A DNA stretch of 64,000 bases from Eutreptiella sp. 'Long Island Sound 2002' (GCA_964036045.1 OZ038383.1:38053294-38117293); one strand, 5' to 3'. Shown: positions 49,771-61,216, counted from the first letter of the stretch. The notes: generated from the sequence alone by a model not told the origin. Made by a program: numbers and translations.

Positions 49771-49987
49771 ATGCCTTTTGTATGGCATGTGCACATGCCC
49801 AGCGGCATGGGCCCTTCAGTTACTCAGCCTTGATTGCCACGTTGCCCCTGCAGCGGCTGCCAGACCCTGCAGTGGGAGAATCACCAGTGGGGTAAGCACA
49901 CAGCCCTGTGCTTCTGAGAGGGTCCACTGCCGGGTGTGGCGGAGTGCGCCATGGCACGTGGTGGGAAGCCTCTCCACTTCTTTGCAG

Positions 49988-50200
49988 TTCACAACACCAT
50001 TCGAGGGCCTTTGGAACAGAACAACAGACCAGTCTGCAGCCTTCACTCCAGAGCTCTACATGCCTCTGTGCCTCTGGACACCCTTTGTTAGAGCCCGGCA
50101 ATTGTACTTGCCAAACCCTCAATTCGCCTGCAAAGGCCCACAGCTGAATGGCCACTTTGTAGACGCTCCTGAAGGTGCTGCACTAAGCAGATGCTTGTCT
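49988..50200 (+). CDS. Candidate exon, unrecognised
   Basis: A pyrimidine-rich acceptor (CTCCACTTCTTTGCAG) ends at about 49987 and is followed by an open frame: FTTPFEGLWNRTTDQSAAF, ELYMPLCLWTPFVRARQLYL, NPQFACKGPQLNGHFVDAPE. Upstream, 49797-49890 is open in a frame reading HGPFSYSALIATLPLQRLPD and ends at a GGG/GTAAGC donor, but the phase of the two pieces does not match with the best donor. It may be a real spliced gene with a lesion, or two unrelated pieces. No domain assigned. Confidence 0.35.
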
Positions 50201-51539
50201 CTGCAGGGCAGAGGGTCGCTGTGTGGGCAACTGCCCTCCGTTGGCGTTCTCAGGTGTAGACAAACCCGGGATGTGATCGCCAGCCGGGCCCGGGGGAATC
50301 AAACAATCTGCAAGGCCCTGGCGAAGCAAAAACAAGGGCAGGTGAAACAGGACAAGGGCCGGCAACATGTCAGGGGGACGCTTTGTCCGACATGGCACTG
50401 GGAGCTGTACCACCTCCTCCTCATCCCACGTTCCCCCTGAAGGTGCCCAAATTGGAGAGAAAAAGGTCACCTCTGGGGCAGCAGACTGTCGATATCAGCA
50501 TCCGTCCACGACTTCTTGGCTGCATACAGAGACAAGAGAATGGAATAGCTTCCACAGGTCAGGTACAAGGCGTTTTGCCGTCGTCAAGTGGGTCTCGAAG
50601 CTGACAGCCGGCTCGAAGCCCTTCCCAAACTGCCTCAAAACAGTCTTGAGACCTCTTGTGACAATGACACGGGGAACCAAGGCTGCGGGGCCATTAATAG
50701 ACCACTTTTCCGAATGGCTGTCGGCTGGGGTCAGCGAGGGGCTTTGTCTGCAGAGTAAAGTGCCCGCCAGCGTGAGTAACATGTGTGGCGGTGTCGGGCG
50801 AGAGGCTGCACGATTGGGGAGCGGTGCCCTACCCGCATGCCAGGCCGCTTTGTTGAACACCATAGAGGGCACTGGGACACCATCGTGCGCCCGCTGCTGT
50901 CGGACGAGGAACAGAACTGTTAGAGCGCAGACATTGGAGCGCAGACAGCCCCAGTAGGGCCTGCGGTGCGACCAACTAGAAGCGTGCCGAACGACCCCTT
51001 CAAGAGGGCGGGGTGCCATGAAGGCTCGGTAAGTGTGCGTTGAATTTTCAGGAGTTGTCTCTATTGTTTGTCCACAGACGGTGGGAAAACGTAGTGTTTG
51101 TCAGTGAGACTGAGGCTGATGTCCCTCTGCTGCTTCTGCCCCTTAGTGTGCTTCACACGAAGTCTTTCCCAAGGCAGTGAAGTTTGGAGGGTGCTCACGA
51201 CAGAGTGGGGGGGGGGGGCGTCACAGCATTCCATTCCTGAAAAAGATCGCCATGTGGCACTGATCATTTTGGAATATCACATGCTGGGGTAAAAAGCGTG
51301 CTTTTTGGAAGGGCGGGGGATGGTGGGGAGAGGGGGTGCACGAGGCAGGAAATTTTTCCTTACTTTCGGGGTATGCCCATCAACCACCACATTACCCCTG
51401 AGTGGGGAGGGTTGGCATTGACAAAATTTCCCGGCAGCACCTCCCTGAAGGCTGGGTACGACCCCCCCCACCCCCGCTTTGGGCCTGCAAAGCATCAGAG
51501 GCCTATCTGCACTTCGTCTTGGCGGCGGTAAGTTCCACG

Positions 51540-51698
51540 TGGACTCAGCGTCAGAACCGCGTTGCTGTTGAGGCCCAAAATGAACACATTCTCGCCATCG
51601 CCAAGGGGGTCCACATGGGGGTCCAATCGGAAGAAACTGCTGTGCCGATAGTTCATAGTCACGTCACGGAGAGGCCCCAACTTGAAGTCCTTGGATTC
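51540..51698 (-). CDS. AlkB-like 2OG-Fe(II) dioxygenase exon, HxD motif
   Basis: 53 codons following a good acceptor (CCCACCCTACCACAG). The reading includes LRDVTMNYRHSSFFRLDP, the HVD triad of the HxD iron-binding motif, and GENVFILGLNSNAVLTLSP. This is the order N-x-Y, H-x-D, then the I-x-x-x-L-x-S strand, typical of ALKBH-type double-stranded beta-helix oxygenases, which use 2-oxoglutarate, O2 and Fe(II) to demethylate nucleic acids or proteins. The second iron His and the 2OG-binding Arg would be in a later exon, which I could not find. An upstream open piece (51850-51765, GHSGPVMFGMDGCHNCELRL) ends in a GTAAGG donor, but its phase does not join cleanly. Confidence 0.6.
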
Positions 51699-52886
51699 CT
51701 GTGGTAGGGTGGGCCAGGATGCCTCCATGGGGTTGGATGGTGCCTCAGCCCCTTACAGTAGTCGCAGTTCACAGTTATGGCACCCGTCCATGCCGAACAT
51801 GACTGGACCTGAATGTCCGGCATCAATGCCCGCTAGACTGATGACAGTCCCAAGACCCTGCCCAGCACAAGCAAGCAGGAGATACTGCTGTGCTGGTGTG
51901 TGTCTGTCTGTGCTGGGAAGGGAGAACCATCCTCTTACAGGGTACCACTGGGTGCTGCTCCCCTGGTCTCCTCTGTGCATGAGGGCAGCGGCATGGTGGG
52001 ATTTTGGCAGCGGTCAGGGATCTGGGAGGGGAGCACAGCTGCTCACTCACTCGTTGGTTGCCGTTGGTGTTGTGTATGCCCGGTGCTCTGGGCCCTTTGG
52101 GGCCTGTAGGGCCCTGTTCGGGGGCCTTATTTGCGTAGTTGACCAAGGCTCGCAACCTTCTGGTCACAGCGACATGCGGGGACATGCTGCTAAGCCACCC
52201 CACAACTACAAAGTACAGGGGCAGCTGTTGCTTGCAGGACGACTGGGGAGGGCCTACACTGTGGAAAGCATAGGTCAATTGCGGAAAAGAGCATAAGTCG
52301 TGTCTTTTTTTTGTCGTAGGTGGCTTACACTTTTTCTATTGGCGTAAATCGCATTTTTTACCATTTTTTTTTGCATGACTCGCGTGCACTTTTTTGGGGG
52401 GGTGTAGGTCTCGTATGAAAAAAAAAACCCTTTTTCAGAAAAAAAGAGATTAACTAGAAAAATCACAAGCACCACCCGACAACCGCCATTGCTACCAGAG
52501 GAGGTGAAGCATATAGCCCCCACGGACATTTTGGTTACCTCTCGCATGGGTAAAGCAATGGAGTTGTGGTGTGAAGGGTGGGTTTTATACTCATCCCCTG
52601 AAGATGGCAGAAAGCAAGAAATAATGTTGGAGCACACCCATATGAGGTGCTCATCATGATTGCAAACGAAAAATGCAATTTGCCCTTCGGCCTTTGGCAA
52701 GCACAATTAAATGACTATATTTTTGCCGGCGCCACCGGCTACAAAGCTCAAGTCAGTGATACCACTTGAGTCCGGTGACCTTGGGTCAACTACATTCTTC
52801 CCATGCAACCATAGAGGCGTGGAGCCCACTACAAGCAGTCGGCAAACACACGCTTGTAGATCAAATTAGACTTTGCCTCTGATGAC

Positions 52887-53351
52887 TTAGGCTTTGCACG
52901 TGCATTGGTGTTGCGCACAAGTGTCACGGATATCCTTCACAAGGTACCGCTTTGGCTCATCAATAAACTTTTGGTCATTCACCAACCGACCCTCTGCGCC
53001 TCGGGGATACACCATGGGGACCTCGAATCGCTTCCCATGGATGAGCATGTATGGACGGGTGTCATCACTTGTGGTGGGGTTAGAAGATGTCGAGGAGTGC
53101 GGGGTTGGTGGTGGGGGGGGGGGGTCAATATTGCCCTTCACCGGCTGCAAATCTAGGGGCACGTCCTCAGATTTCGAGGATGAGGAGGGAGGAGATTCTC
53201 CGGCTTTCGGCTCCAAGGAGGAGGAAGCAATGTCCTCGGGTTGTGAAAGAAGATCCTCTTCATCAAAAAGGAGGGGTGAAGTGGATGGGAGCGGGGACTC
53301 GGAGCAGGAGGCTGGGGCAGAAGGAGATTCTCCATCCTTCAAGCAAGTCAC
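52887..53351 (-). CDS. Ser/Pro/Glu-rich ORF with ordinary C-terminus, unrecognised
   Basis: 154 codons. The first 105 residues are low-complexity and probably disordered (FDEEDLLSQPEDIASSSLEP, then a Pro run). The last 50 are different in character: RPYMLIHGKRFEVPMVYPRG, LVNDQKFIDEPKRYLVKDIR, ending CAQHQCTCKA. The change from disordered to folded-looking sequence resembles the ORF at 4622-5140. It lies inside a possible mobile element and could be its accessory protein. The start codon is uncertain and no domain is recognised. Confidence 0.35.
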   Translation of the reverse strand: MTCLKDGESPSAPASCSESPLPSTSPLLFDEEDLLSQPEDIASSSLEPKAGESPPSSSSKSEDVPLDLQPVKGNIDPPPPPPTPHSSTSSNPTTSDDTRPYMLIHGKRFEVPMVYPRGAEGRLVNDQKFIDEPKRYLVKDIRDTCAQHQCTCKA

Positions 53352-53600
53352 TCCCTCACCCGAACTCGAGAGGACACACCGAAGAGTGGAAGTCCATCAC
53401 CCCAACTCGAGGGGCCACACCGTAGCGTGGGAGTCCATAACCCCAACTCGAGGGGCCATGACGAAGCGTGGGAGTCCATCACGCAACCCCGAGAGGCCAC
53501 ACTAAAGCGTGGGAGTCCATCACCCAACCTCGAGAGGCCACACCGAAGCGAGGGAGTCCATAAGCCCAACTGGAGGGGCCGCACCAAAGTGTGGGAGTGT
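53345..53600 (+). repeat. 41-bp minisatellite, about six units
   Basis: CCCCAACTCGAGGGGCCACA, CCGTAGCG, TGGGAGTCCATAA recurs with substitutions. Confidence 0.85.
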
Positions 53601-53870
53601 TGAACCAAGAAAATGTTGGCGGCATTCATTTTTGTTTTTTGTTTTAGGCCACGTGCACTTTTTTTGGACGTAGGTCGCATGCACTTATTTTTTAGGATGT
53701 AGGAAGCTAACAAAAAAAGTGTAAAGCGCGCATTTTGGGGGGTGTAGTTCATGTTCATAAAAAATGCGCGCGTCGCGTGTCATACATTTTCAAGCTTTCT
53801 TTTTCCACACGCGACTTATGCCAAACAAAGTGGACACGACCTACACCAAAAAAAAATTGACTTGCGCCTG

Positions 53871-54710
53871 ACACACCTGCACTCCTTGATGGACATTTGA
53901 CAAAGGTGGTGTTGCCAAACCTGCAGAGTCCAGTCTCCCACGACCTAGGGACAAGCCTAGGGCAGCGAGAGGGGTTCAAAGGCGCGCCAAGTGCTTCGGT
54001 GCCTTGGTGACAAGCCAAGCAAGCTCCCGGGTTGTGGCACTAGAGACCTATTAACTAATGGGCTGCTAATGTTGCAACGTGTAGACCTGTCGGAGTGTTT
54101 TGAGTTTCTGTCCCGCTTCGCAAGTGCTGCAACAAAGCAAGTCATGTTTTGTCTGCTTTTTCAATCTTAGCGGGAGCACGCTATTCTTAGAAGGCCGATA
54201 GTGCCCCCTGTCATTTTTTCAAAAACAAATCGATGTCGTGCACAGAGCCTAGCCTTGAAGGCTGCATAGGCAAGGGTGATGGAGGGGGTGTTTCGAGCCT
54301 AGATGCAGGGAGAGGAGCAGCGGCACGTTGATTTGAGGGTGGGAAAAAAGCAAAAAACAGCATTTTGCGCCCTCACGGCCCGTGACTGCAACCATTTTGT
54401 TCCCCCTTTTGGGGTATGGAATACGGAAAATGGACACACAACGCGGTAAAACTATTTTTTGCGGGTTGATATGACAAACGGAGCATGCGTTTGTCAACCG
54501 CACGTGGCGCGGTCGTTACAACAAGCGACGTAATGTGCCGGCAATGATGACCACAGTGCGACCACCTGTGAAGACCGGTTGCACAATTTACCTGGGAACA
54601 ACAAAGAACTGCACCCGCGACAAATGATGGTGCAAACAACCTTTTTTGGCAAGCCGGGCTCTGCACAGCCCAGACCAAGGAAATTCACTAGAAACTACTA
54701 TTAGAGGGAT
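53871..54710. other. No gene seen
   Basis: Mixed AT/GC DNA with short ORFs on both strands and no motif that I can support. Confidence 0.45.
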
Positions 54711-54727
54711 GTCTACCAACACGACAC

Positions 54728-56605
54728 GAGGAGGGACAGCACAGTAGAATTACCGGCTGAGGTGCTGGGAGGGACGTGAGGGAGGGACAGCACGGTAGAA
54801 TCGCCGGCTGACGTGTTGGGAGGGGGGTGAGGGAGGGACAGCACCGCCGCATCGCGGGCTGACGTGCTGGGGGGGAGGTCGGGGAGGGACAGCACTGTCG
54901 GATCGCCGGCTAAGTGCTCGGAGGAGAGGGAGGAAGGCACGGCAACGGCAGATCGCCGGCTGACGTACTGGGAGGGAGGTGAGGGAGGGACAGCACCGCC
55001 GAATTGCCGGCTCATGTGCTGGGAGGGAGGTGAGGGAGGGACAGCACCGTAGGATCGCCAGCTGACATGCTAGGAGGGAGGGGAGGAAAGGACAGCACCG
55101 GCGGATCGCCGGCTGACGCGTTGGGAGGGAGGGGAGGGAGGGACAGCACCGCGGGTTCGCCGGCTGACGTGCTGGGAGGGAGGTGAGGGAGGGACTGCAA
55201 CGTCTGATCGACAGCTGATGTGCTGGGAGGAAGGGGAGGAAGGGACAACACCACCGGATCGCTGGCTGACCTGCTGGGCGGAAAGGGAGGAAGAGACAGC
55301 ACCGCCGGATCGCCGGCTGACGTGATGGGAGGGAGGTGAGGGAGGGACACCCCCGCAGGATCGGCGGCTGATGAGCAGGGACGGAGCTGAGGGAGGGACA
55401 GCACCGCCGGATCGCGGGCTGACGTGCTGGCAGAGAGGTGAGGGAAGGACAGCACCGCCGGCTCGCCGGCCGACGTGCTGGGAGGAAAGGGAGGAAGAGA
55501 CAGCACCGCCGGATCGCCGGCTGACGTGCTGGGAGGAAAGGGAGGAAGAGACAGCACCGCCGGATCGCCGGCTAACGTGATGGGAGGGAGGTGAGGGAGG
55601 GACACCACCGCCGGAGCGCCGGCTGACCTGCTGGGAGGGAGGTGAGGGAGGGACAGCACCGTCTGATCGACGGCTGACGTGCTATGAGGGAGGTGAGGGA
55701 GGAACAGCACCGCCGGATCGCCGGCTGATGTACTGGAAGATAGGTGACGTAGGGGCAGTACGGAAGGATCGCCGGCTGACGACGTGCTGGGAGGGAGATG
55801 AGAGAGGGACAGCACTGTCGGATCCCCGCCGCAAGTGCTAGGAGGGAGGTGAAGGAGGGACAACACCGCAGGTTCGCCGGCTGATGTGCTGGGAGGGAGG
55901 TGAGGGAGGGACAGCCCCGCCCGATCGCCGGTGCACGTACTGGGAGGGAGGTGAGGGAGGGACAACACGTAGGATCGCCGGCCGAGGTGCTGGGAGGGAG
56001 GTGAGGGAGGGACTGCACCGTAGGATTGCCGGCTTACGTGCTGGGAGGAAGGTGAGGGAGGGACAACATCGCAGGATCGCCGGCTGGCGTGTTGGGAGGG
56101 GGGGGGGGGATAGCACCATAGGATCGTGGGCTGATGTGCTGGGAGGGAGGTGAGGGAGGGACAGCACCGCAGAATCGCCGGCTGATGTGCTGGCAGAGAG
56201 GTGAGGGAGGGACAGCACGGTAGAATCACTGGCTGACGTGTTGGGAGGGAGGTGAGGGAGGGACAGCACCGCCGGATCGCTGGCTGACGTGCTGGGAGGG
56301 AGGTGAGGGAGGGACAGCACCACCGGATTGCCGGCTGACGTGTTGGAAAAATGGGGAGGAAGGGACAGCACCGGCGGATCGCCGGCTGATGTGCTAGGAG
56401 GGAGGTGAGGGAGGGACAGCACCGCCGGATCGCCGGCTGATGTGTTGGCAGAGATGTGAGGGAGGGACACCACGGTAGAATTGCCGGCTGGCGTGATGGG
56501 AGGGAGGTAAGGGAGGGACAGCACCGCCGGATCGCCGGCTGACATGCTGGGAGGGAGGTGAGGGAGGGACAGCACTGTTGGATCGCCGCCAGACGTGCTA
56601 GGGAG
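54728..56605. repeat. 51-bp minisatellite, about 36 units
   Basis: Unit GGGAGGGACAGCACCGCCGG, ATCGCCGGCTGACGTGCT, GGGAGGGAGGTGA. Since 51 is a multiple of three, each minus-strand frame encodes a fixed 17-residue repeat (one is LSLPHLPPSTSAGDPAV) and none contains a stop. This explains the long minus-strand ORFs here. Indels near 55970 and 56100 shift frames, and no frame is preferred, so I treat it as non-coding. Confidence 0.9.
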
Positions 56606-56735
56606 GAGGAGGGTTTGGCGGGGGGGGGGGGGGGTGCACAACAATGGGTGGTGGGATGGGCAGGTGGATGGTACCGGTAATGAGGAGGGAGGGGAGGACA
56701 GCACCGTCGGATCGCCGACTAATGTGCTGGGGGAG

Positions 56736-56812
56736 GGAGGTTTCGAACCCACGAACTGCCACCCGGTAGCATGGTGGGTTGCCGCTCGTCCATTCAGCCA
56801 GCGAAGGGAAGG
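56736..56812 (-). other. tRNA-like sequence with A- and B-box
   Basis: On the minus strand TGGCTGAATGGACGAGC resembles a pol III A box and GGTTCGAAACC is a perfect B box, with about 30 bp between them containing a CCACC/GGTGG stem. The acceptor stem does not pair, so this is more likely a tRNA-derived relic or SINE promoter than a working tRNA. Confidence 0.4.
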
Positions 56813-56829
56813 TATGGCGTGGGGTGTAG

Positions 56830-58180
56830 GCATGGGGGGGGGGGGCTGAGTCGTCGTGCCAAGGTAGAGGAGTGGGAGGGGCAAGAGTGAGAGGGGCGGC
56901 CGTGGGACCGCCCATTGGCATCGCGGGACCAGAAGGGGGCATATGCCCGCGGGGAGGGGGGGTGCATACCTACGTGCTGGCCCATTGGGCCATATAAAAT
57001 CACTTAACTACCCTATTTTGGACCAATACGGGAAACACACACAGGGGGGAGGGGCTGGAATAGAACCCGGGGAGGTAAGAGGAGGAGAGGTGGGGTGGCC
57101 ACACCGTCGGATCACCGACCGGTACGCAGGCGGGGGAGGGAAGAGGTACCGCCGGAACGCCGACTGATGTGCCGAGGGAGAGGTGGTGGTGTGCAGGCCC
57201 CGCTGGATTGCCAGCCGGCGTGCGCCGAGGGAGGGGGCAGGCCACCACGGCCTGTGCTTGCATTTGTACACCCCTTCCCCTTAGGAAGCCTAAGGTTGAC
57301 TCGCCATCTCAGAGGCGACAGGGCACTGCCTAGCGGAGCAAGCGTTAGCTGACAGAGCTTATACAAGGGTGGGGGGGTGGGTACCTCTGCGGTCAAGCCA
57401 GGCACTTGTACAACAACGAGGGAACGATGGAAAATTGCGCCTGACTCTGTACACACAAAATACTAGGCAACTATACAGGCGGCGCAATAGGGGCATAAAA
57501 CAGGATCAGCTGCGACATGTTTCACACCATTAATCATCACAAATACAGGGGCCTGTACAGTCATTGATGCACATATCCTCCATTGTGTCGCACTTGCGTC
57601 ATCACATTCGCTGGTGCCTGAACTCAAACATTGTGCTTCATGTACACCCACCTACTTGTGCAGTTTATGCCTGCCGCTTGGGGGTGAAGATGCCTGCTGC
57701 TTGGGATGGTGATGTTTGCTGCTTGGGGGTGGTGATTCCTGCAGTAAAATGTGCCCCAAACCAAAGTTCTCGTGCAGCACAAGGGCGTGACTTCGCTGAG
57801 TCAGAAAACGGGGCCGTCGAAAAGTCCAGGAATGAAAACAGGCGGGACTTGTGGCTGGATATTAGGAACCACCCGTACTCTGCCTTGTACCTGTATCTTC
57901 AGAGACTCCTACCTTGTACAGTGGACTGGCAAAAGTATACAGCGTGTGAGAGAAAGGGAGGACGGAATGCAATCGGAGGCGGGCAGAAGCACAACAGGGG
58001 ACACGGAGGGTCGAGACATGCGCGTAGACCACAGCGCTGTGTCTGGGTTCTCCGAGCGTCATACGGAAACGAACACCAGAAACACAAACACCGACAAAAA
58101 TCAATGCAGCTGATGAGCCACGCCAATCATCATCGACATCCATGTGCTCCAGGCATCCTAAGTCCCTTGCGACAACAAAC
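56830..58180. other. No supported gene
   Basis: Poly-G tracts near 56622 and 56836; remnants of the 51-bp unit near 57095-57240. Overlapping ORFs on both strands from 57560 on are not distinguishable from chance. Confidence 0.4.
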
Positions 58181-58186
58181 GGACAC

Positions 58187-58315
58187 CTGGATACGCTCCG
58201 CAATCTTACGCACCATCGGCGGCAGGCCTTCGGGGGCAAACTGGTCACCGTACTTCCACTGCGCTGTCCCCATGGGCTGCCTTTCAAAGCGCCCTGTGAC
58301 ACGCCTCATATTGAC
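58187..58315 (-). CDS. AlkB-like N-terminal exon
   Basis: 43 codons between an acceptor (ACGCTCTCACGCAG) and a CAG/GTGTCC donor. The reading is VNMRRVTGRFERQ, PMGTAQWKYGDQF and APEGLPPMVRKIAERIQ. The order R-Q-x-x-W/Y-Y-G-D, then P-x-x-L-P-x-x-x-x-x-I, is the segment that precedes the N-x-Y/H-x-D region in ALKBH proteins. It lies 6.5 kb upstream, on the same strand, of the HxD exon at 51540-51698, and may belong to the same gene with the 51-bp minisatellite in an intron. A further open piece upstream (58450-58370, VFIAEARRMWGGVIAEDGFV) may be another exon. Confidence 0.45.
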
Positions 58316-58319
58316 CTGC

Positions 58320-60240
58320 GTGAGAGCGTGGGTAATGTTTGTTTGGGTGGGAGCCATGGCCTGCTCCCAACAAAGCCATCCTCAGCAATGACTCCGCCCC
58401 ACATCCTGCGAGCCTCGGCGATGAAGACCTGCACAGGCCGCACGCACCATTACATCATCGGCCAGCACTCACGCATACCCACGCTCTCGACTGTGCTTCA
58501 TCCCCAGCCCTTCTTCCAGAGGTTGGGTATGGGAGGAGGAGGAGGAGGATGTGTGCACGGTAATTGGCCGACATCAACGGGTGGTCTAAGGGACGGACCG
58601 TTGACTCATCCTCTGCGTTCCACCTCCGCATACTTCTGTGCTTGCATGGGTGAAAGACACATTCCCCAGGAGACCATCTGGAGGACTGCGCCCCATGAAG
58701 CTGGGTTCCTAGGCGCCCTAGCGGGGAGCCTAGCGGAGTACCATGGGGCGTCCGTCCACACACACGTGTCCGTACTGCAAACCATGGTGATTCCCCGGGT
58801 ATCCCCACCAGGGTAAGCGATACTCCCAGGTAACCATCATGTGTTGGATATGAGATGACTCTTTTATGCTTACCCTCCCTATAAAGCCCATTGCCTGTGC
58901 AATGCAAGCCTCATAGATCGCTGGGCATGGACGTCCTTCCCTGTGTGATGCACCCCCTAGGCATTGGGGAGATCTAACCACCAGGTTCATTGGCTCTGAC
59001 TCTGCGACCGCTCTTGTTTTTATTCAGCGTGTGACGCTCCGTGCTCTCGCGTTTGACTGCGTGTCCTAACCTAGACGTCCTCCCCTGAGCAGCAAACCCC
59101 TTTGGGTTTCAACCGCTAGGTTCTCCGGTCCTATTGCGCTGTTTTCCTCCTTTTCTGTGCCCCGACCCCCGTTTTCCTCCCCGTTGCGCCCCACGTGTGC
59201 TTTTGTCCGTTTGTGTTCGCACCTTGCTCTGTTCTGGGTCTGCCTGCTCTTTGTCGTCCCTCGTGTGTTGGGTCTGCACCTATGCCCTTTAATGCTGGGC
59301 CATTGCTGATGTCCTCTGATGCCCTCTGATGCCGGGCCTGACCTGATGCCCTCCGATGCTGGGCGTGCTTTGATGACTTTGATGCTGGGACTGTACCCGA
59401 TAATTGCTGGGTATGTACTCGGGCAGAGGACACCACCCGGACGCTTCATGGACTTGGTGGTATAGCATCATCCTCTGAACTGCTGCATGCTAGGGAATGT
59501 CCTCGGTCTCTTCCCGGGCATGGGCAGTGATGCAGTCCATGGGTCCATTTGTATCTGCCATCAGTTGCTGCGGTGTCCTATTGCTTGTTTTCGTTTGTTT
59601 TACGCTGTGCACCTCGTGTTGGTGTTGTTGGTTTTGGTTGCTTCTGCAAGGGAAAATAGGGGGTGACTTGTGTGCACCCTATTGTATAGCCGCACGGGTT
59701 GCTGCCGCTCTGGTTATACAGTCATCGGGTGGTGCTTTTTATTGCGGACCCTCCTGCATGATCGCATAGGTCGACACTGCTGTGACCATGCAGTCTTTGG
59801 GCCATTTTCCTGGTCCCCGGAAAGGGGAAAGAAGCCCACGGCCAGCACCCTCACTTTGTGGTGGCTTAACAATGGGCCGACTAGGGGGTAGGGGGGGGGG
59901 GGGGCTGCTCCTCCCTCTCCGGCCACCTGATGATTGCACTACCGGTCTGCCGCAACACCGGTAGTTGGTTGGCCCACGGTCTTCTCTTTGCAGATGCCCT
60001 GCCGAACGGTTCACCACAGTGCCGCACCAGTGCTTTGCCAACATTCTGCGTTCAGGCAGCACCCTACCCTGCCCTCCGCCCCAAAAAGACCTGACTGTGA
60101 GGTCCAGGGCACCAGCTATCCGGCTATTAGGGCCTCTTGGTGTACAACTAGAGCCACAGGACAAATCCTTTGGCTCAGCATTTGGCCAACAGCCAACAAT
60201 GACTGTGTCACGTGCCCGTGTGTTCCAGCCCGTCACATGA
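58320..60240. other. No clear gene; possible exons
   Basis: The plus-strand ORF 58142-58816 ends at a GG/GTAAGC donor, and the minus strand at 58990-58730 reads SSHIQHMMVTWEYRLPWWGY; I cannot decide between them. A short repeat of TGATGCCCTC/TGATGCTGGG lies at 59300-59420, and a poly-G tract at about 59890-59902. Confidence 0.35.
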
Positions 60241-60467
60241 GATGATTGGATGGCCAATCCCCTTGAGTGAGAAGGCGGACAAAACCGTTTGGGAAGGGGT
60301 CAAATCCACAAAAGCCCTTTTGCCGTCTCAGTGCTGTTGCGCTTTGCAATGACCTGGCGCCAATGCTGTTCAAGGCAGTTTCCCAGAAATCCCAAAAGAA
60401 AAGGAAGAACTCACAAGACACAGCAGGCTTTCTCGCTTGTCCATGATTTTGTCTTTCTTTCGGTGAC

Positions 60468-60520
60468 TTTCCGTGATTTTCTGTGTTTTCCGTGATTTTC
60501 CGTAGCATTTCCGTGGCAGC
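60468..60520 (+). repeat. Short TTTCCGTGATTTTC repeats
   Basis: Four to five diverged units in a row; related units recur near 61205-61265. Confidence 0.7.
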
Positions 60521-60904
60521 AAAATTCCTTATACATTGAAAATCTAGCCTATAGGACCTCGGGACCAAGCAATTTGTTGGCGCACCCGTCATGACATCCT
60601 GTGCAAACGAAATGAGAGAGTGAGAAGTGGATTCAAGGGGCCAAAACGAAACAGAATCATTGCCACTTCATAAATTATTCCTCCACATCACCATTGCAGA
60701 GCATATTTACACAAGGTCCACGCAGTTCTGTACCCATTTCTGTTGTTTTTTTACACCAATTAATCCAGCCAAGCAAAAACACTGCTCAATTGCAGCGTCC
60801 ATCACAGGGTACAGTAAATATGGAGCTACAGCCTCCCGCAAAACTGGCGGCCTGGGCTGCCAAAATTTGACTACATCATTTGTGGTATGGTTGTTTGGAT
60901 AGAC

Positions 60905-61216
60905 CATTGATTGTCCTTGATCAAAATGCACAAATCCTCCATTGCTTCGTGCGCAAAGGCCTTCTCCAAAAAACGTCGAAAACGATCAGAGTAATCAAAC
61001 CACCAGACATACACGTTGCGCCAGATGCACCATCAGGTAATGATGTAATTTGGGGGGATGGGGGGGCTTGTTGTGATTTCCCTTCCCCCTTCAGTTTTTC
61101 CATGTCTTGTGCAGATGAATCCACAGCCCCCACGCAAAAGAAGCAAAATGTGTGGCACCAGCGCTCCAAGATGAGTGCAAAAGCAATGGCAATAGTGATC
61201 TGCATGATTCTCTGTG
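60905..61216 (+). CDS. Two-exon gene fragment with a clear 78-bp intron
   Basis: Exon 1 (about 60905-61036) reads PLIVLDQNAQILHCFVRKGL, LQKTSKTIRVIKPPD and IHVAPDAPS and ends CAG/GTAATG. The intron, 61037-61114, contains a G run and ends TTTTTCCATGTCTTGTGCAG. Exon 2 resumes in phase through a shared Asp codon: DESTAPTQKKQNVWHQRSK, MSAKAMA. Exon 2 continues open but soon enters the TTCCGTGAT repeats, so a further donor probably lies near 61190. The likely exon 1 acceptor is TGTTTGGATAG, because an in-frame TGA lies at 60867. Family not recognised. Confidence 0.6.
61037..61114 (+). other. GT-AG intron, 78 bp
   Basis: Donor CAG/GTAATG, pyrimidine-rich 3' end, acceptor GCAG/AT. Phase 1 on both sides keeps the frame. 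It is the best-supported intron in the window and argues for a nuclear eukaryotic source. Confidence 0.6.

Larger units (their letters stand above)
52290..53870. mobile_element. Possible element with T-rich subterminal repeats
   Basis: Both edges (52290-52440 and 53630-53860) carry several copies, in both orientations, of a motif around CGTAGGTCGCATGCAC and CACTTTTTTTGG. Between them lie the ORF 52887-53351 and a 41-bp minisatellite. Clustered subterminal motifs at both ends are typical of DNA transposons, but clear terminal inverted repeats and a target duplication were not found. Confidence 0.35.

Noticed and set aside
49778-50440. Single 220-codon plus ORF as an intact gene
   Set aside because: The first part is in a different frame from the better coding piece and an acceptor lies in the middle; treated as exon-like only.
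51402-51707. Plus-strand exon ending at GGCG/GTAAGT near 51529
   Set aside because: The opposite strand carries the dioxygenase HxD motif; the donor-like string is probably coincidence.
55012-56884. Two long minus-strand ORFs (405 and 348 codons) as a repeat protein
   Set aside because: They lie in different frames, drift through all three frames of the 51-bp unit, and the unit is stop-free in each.
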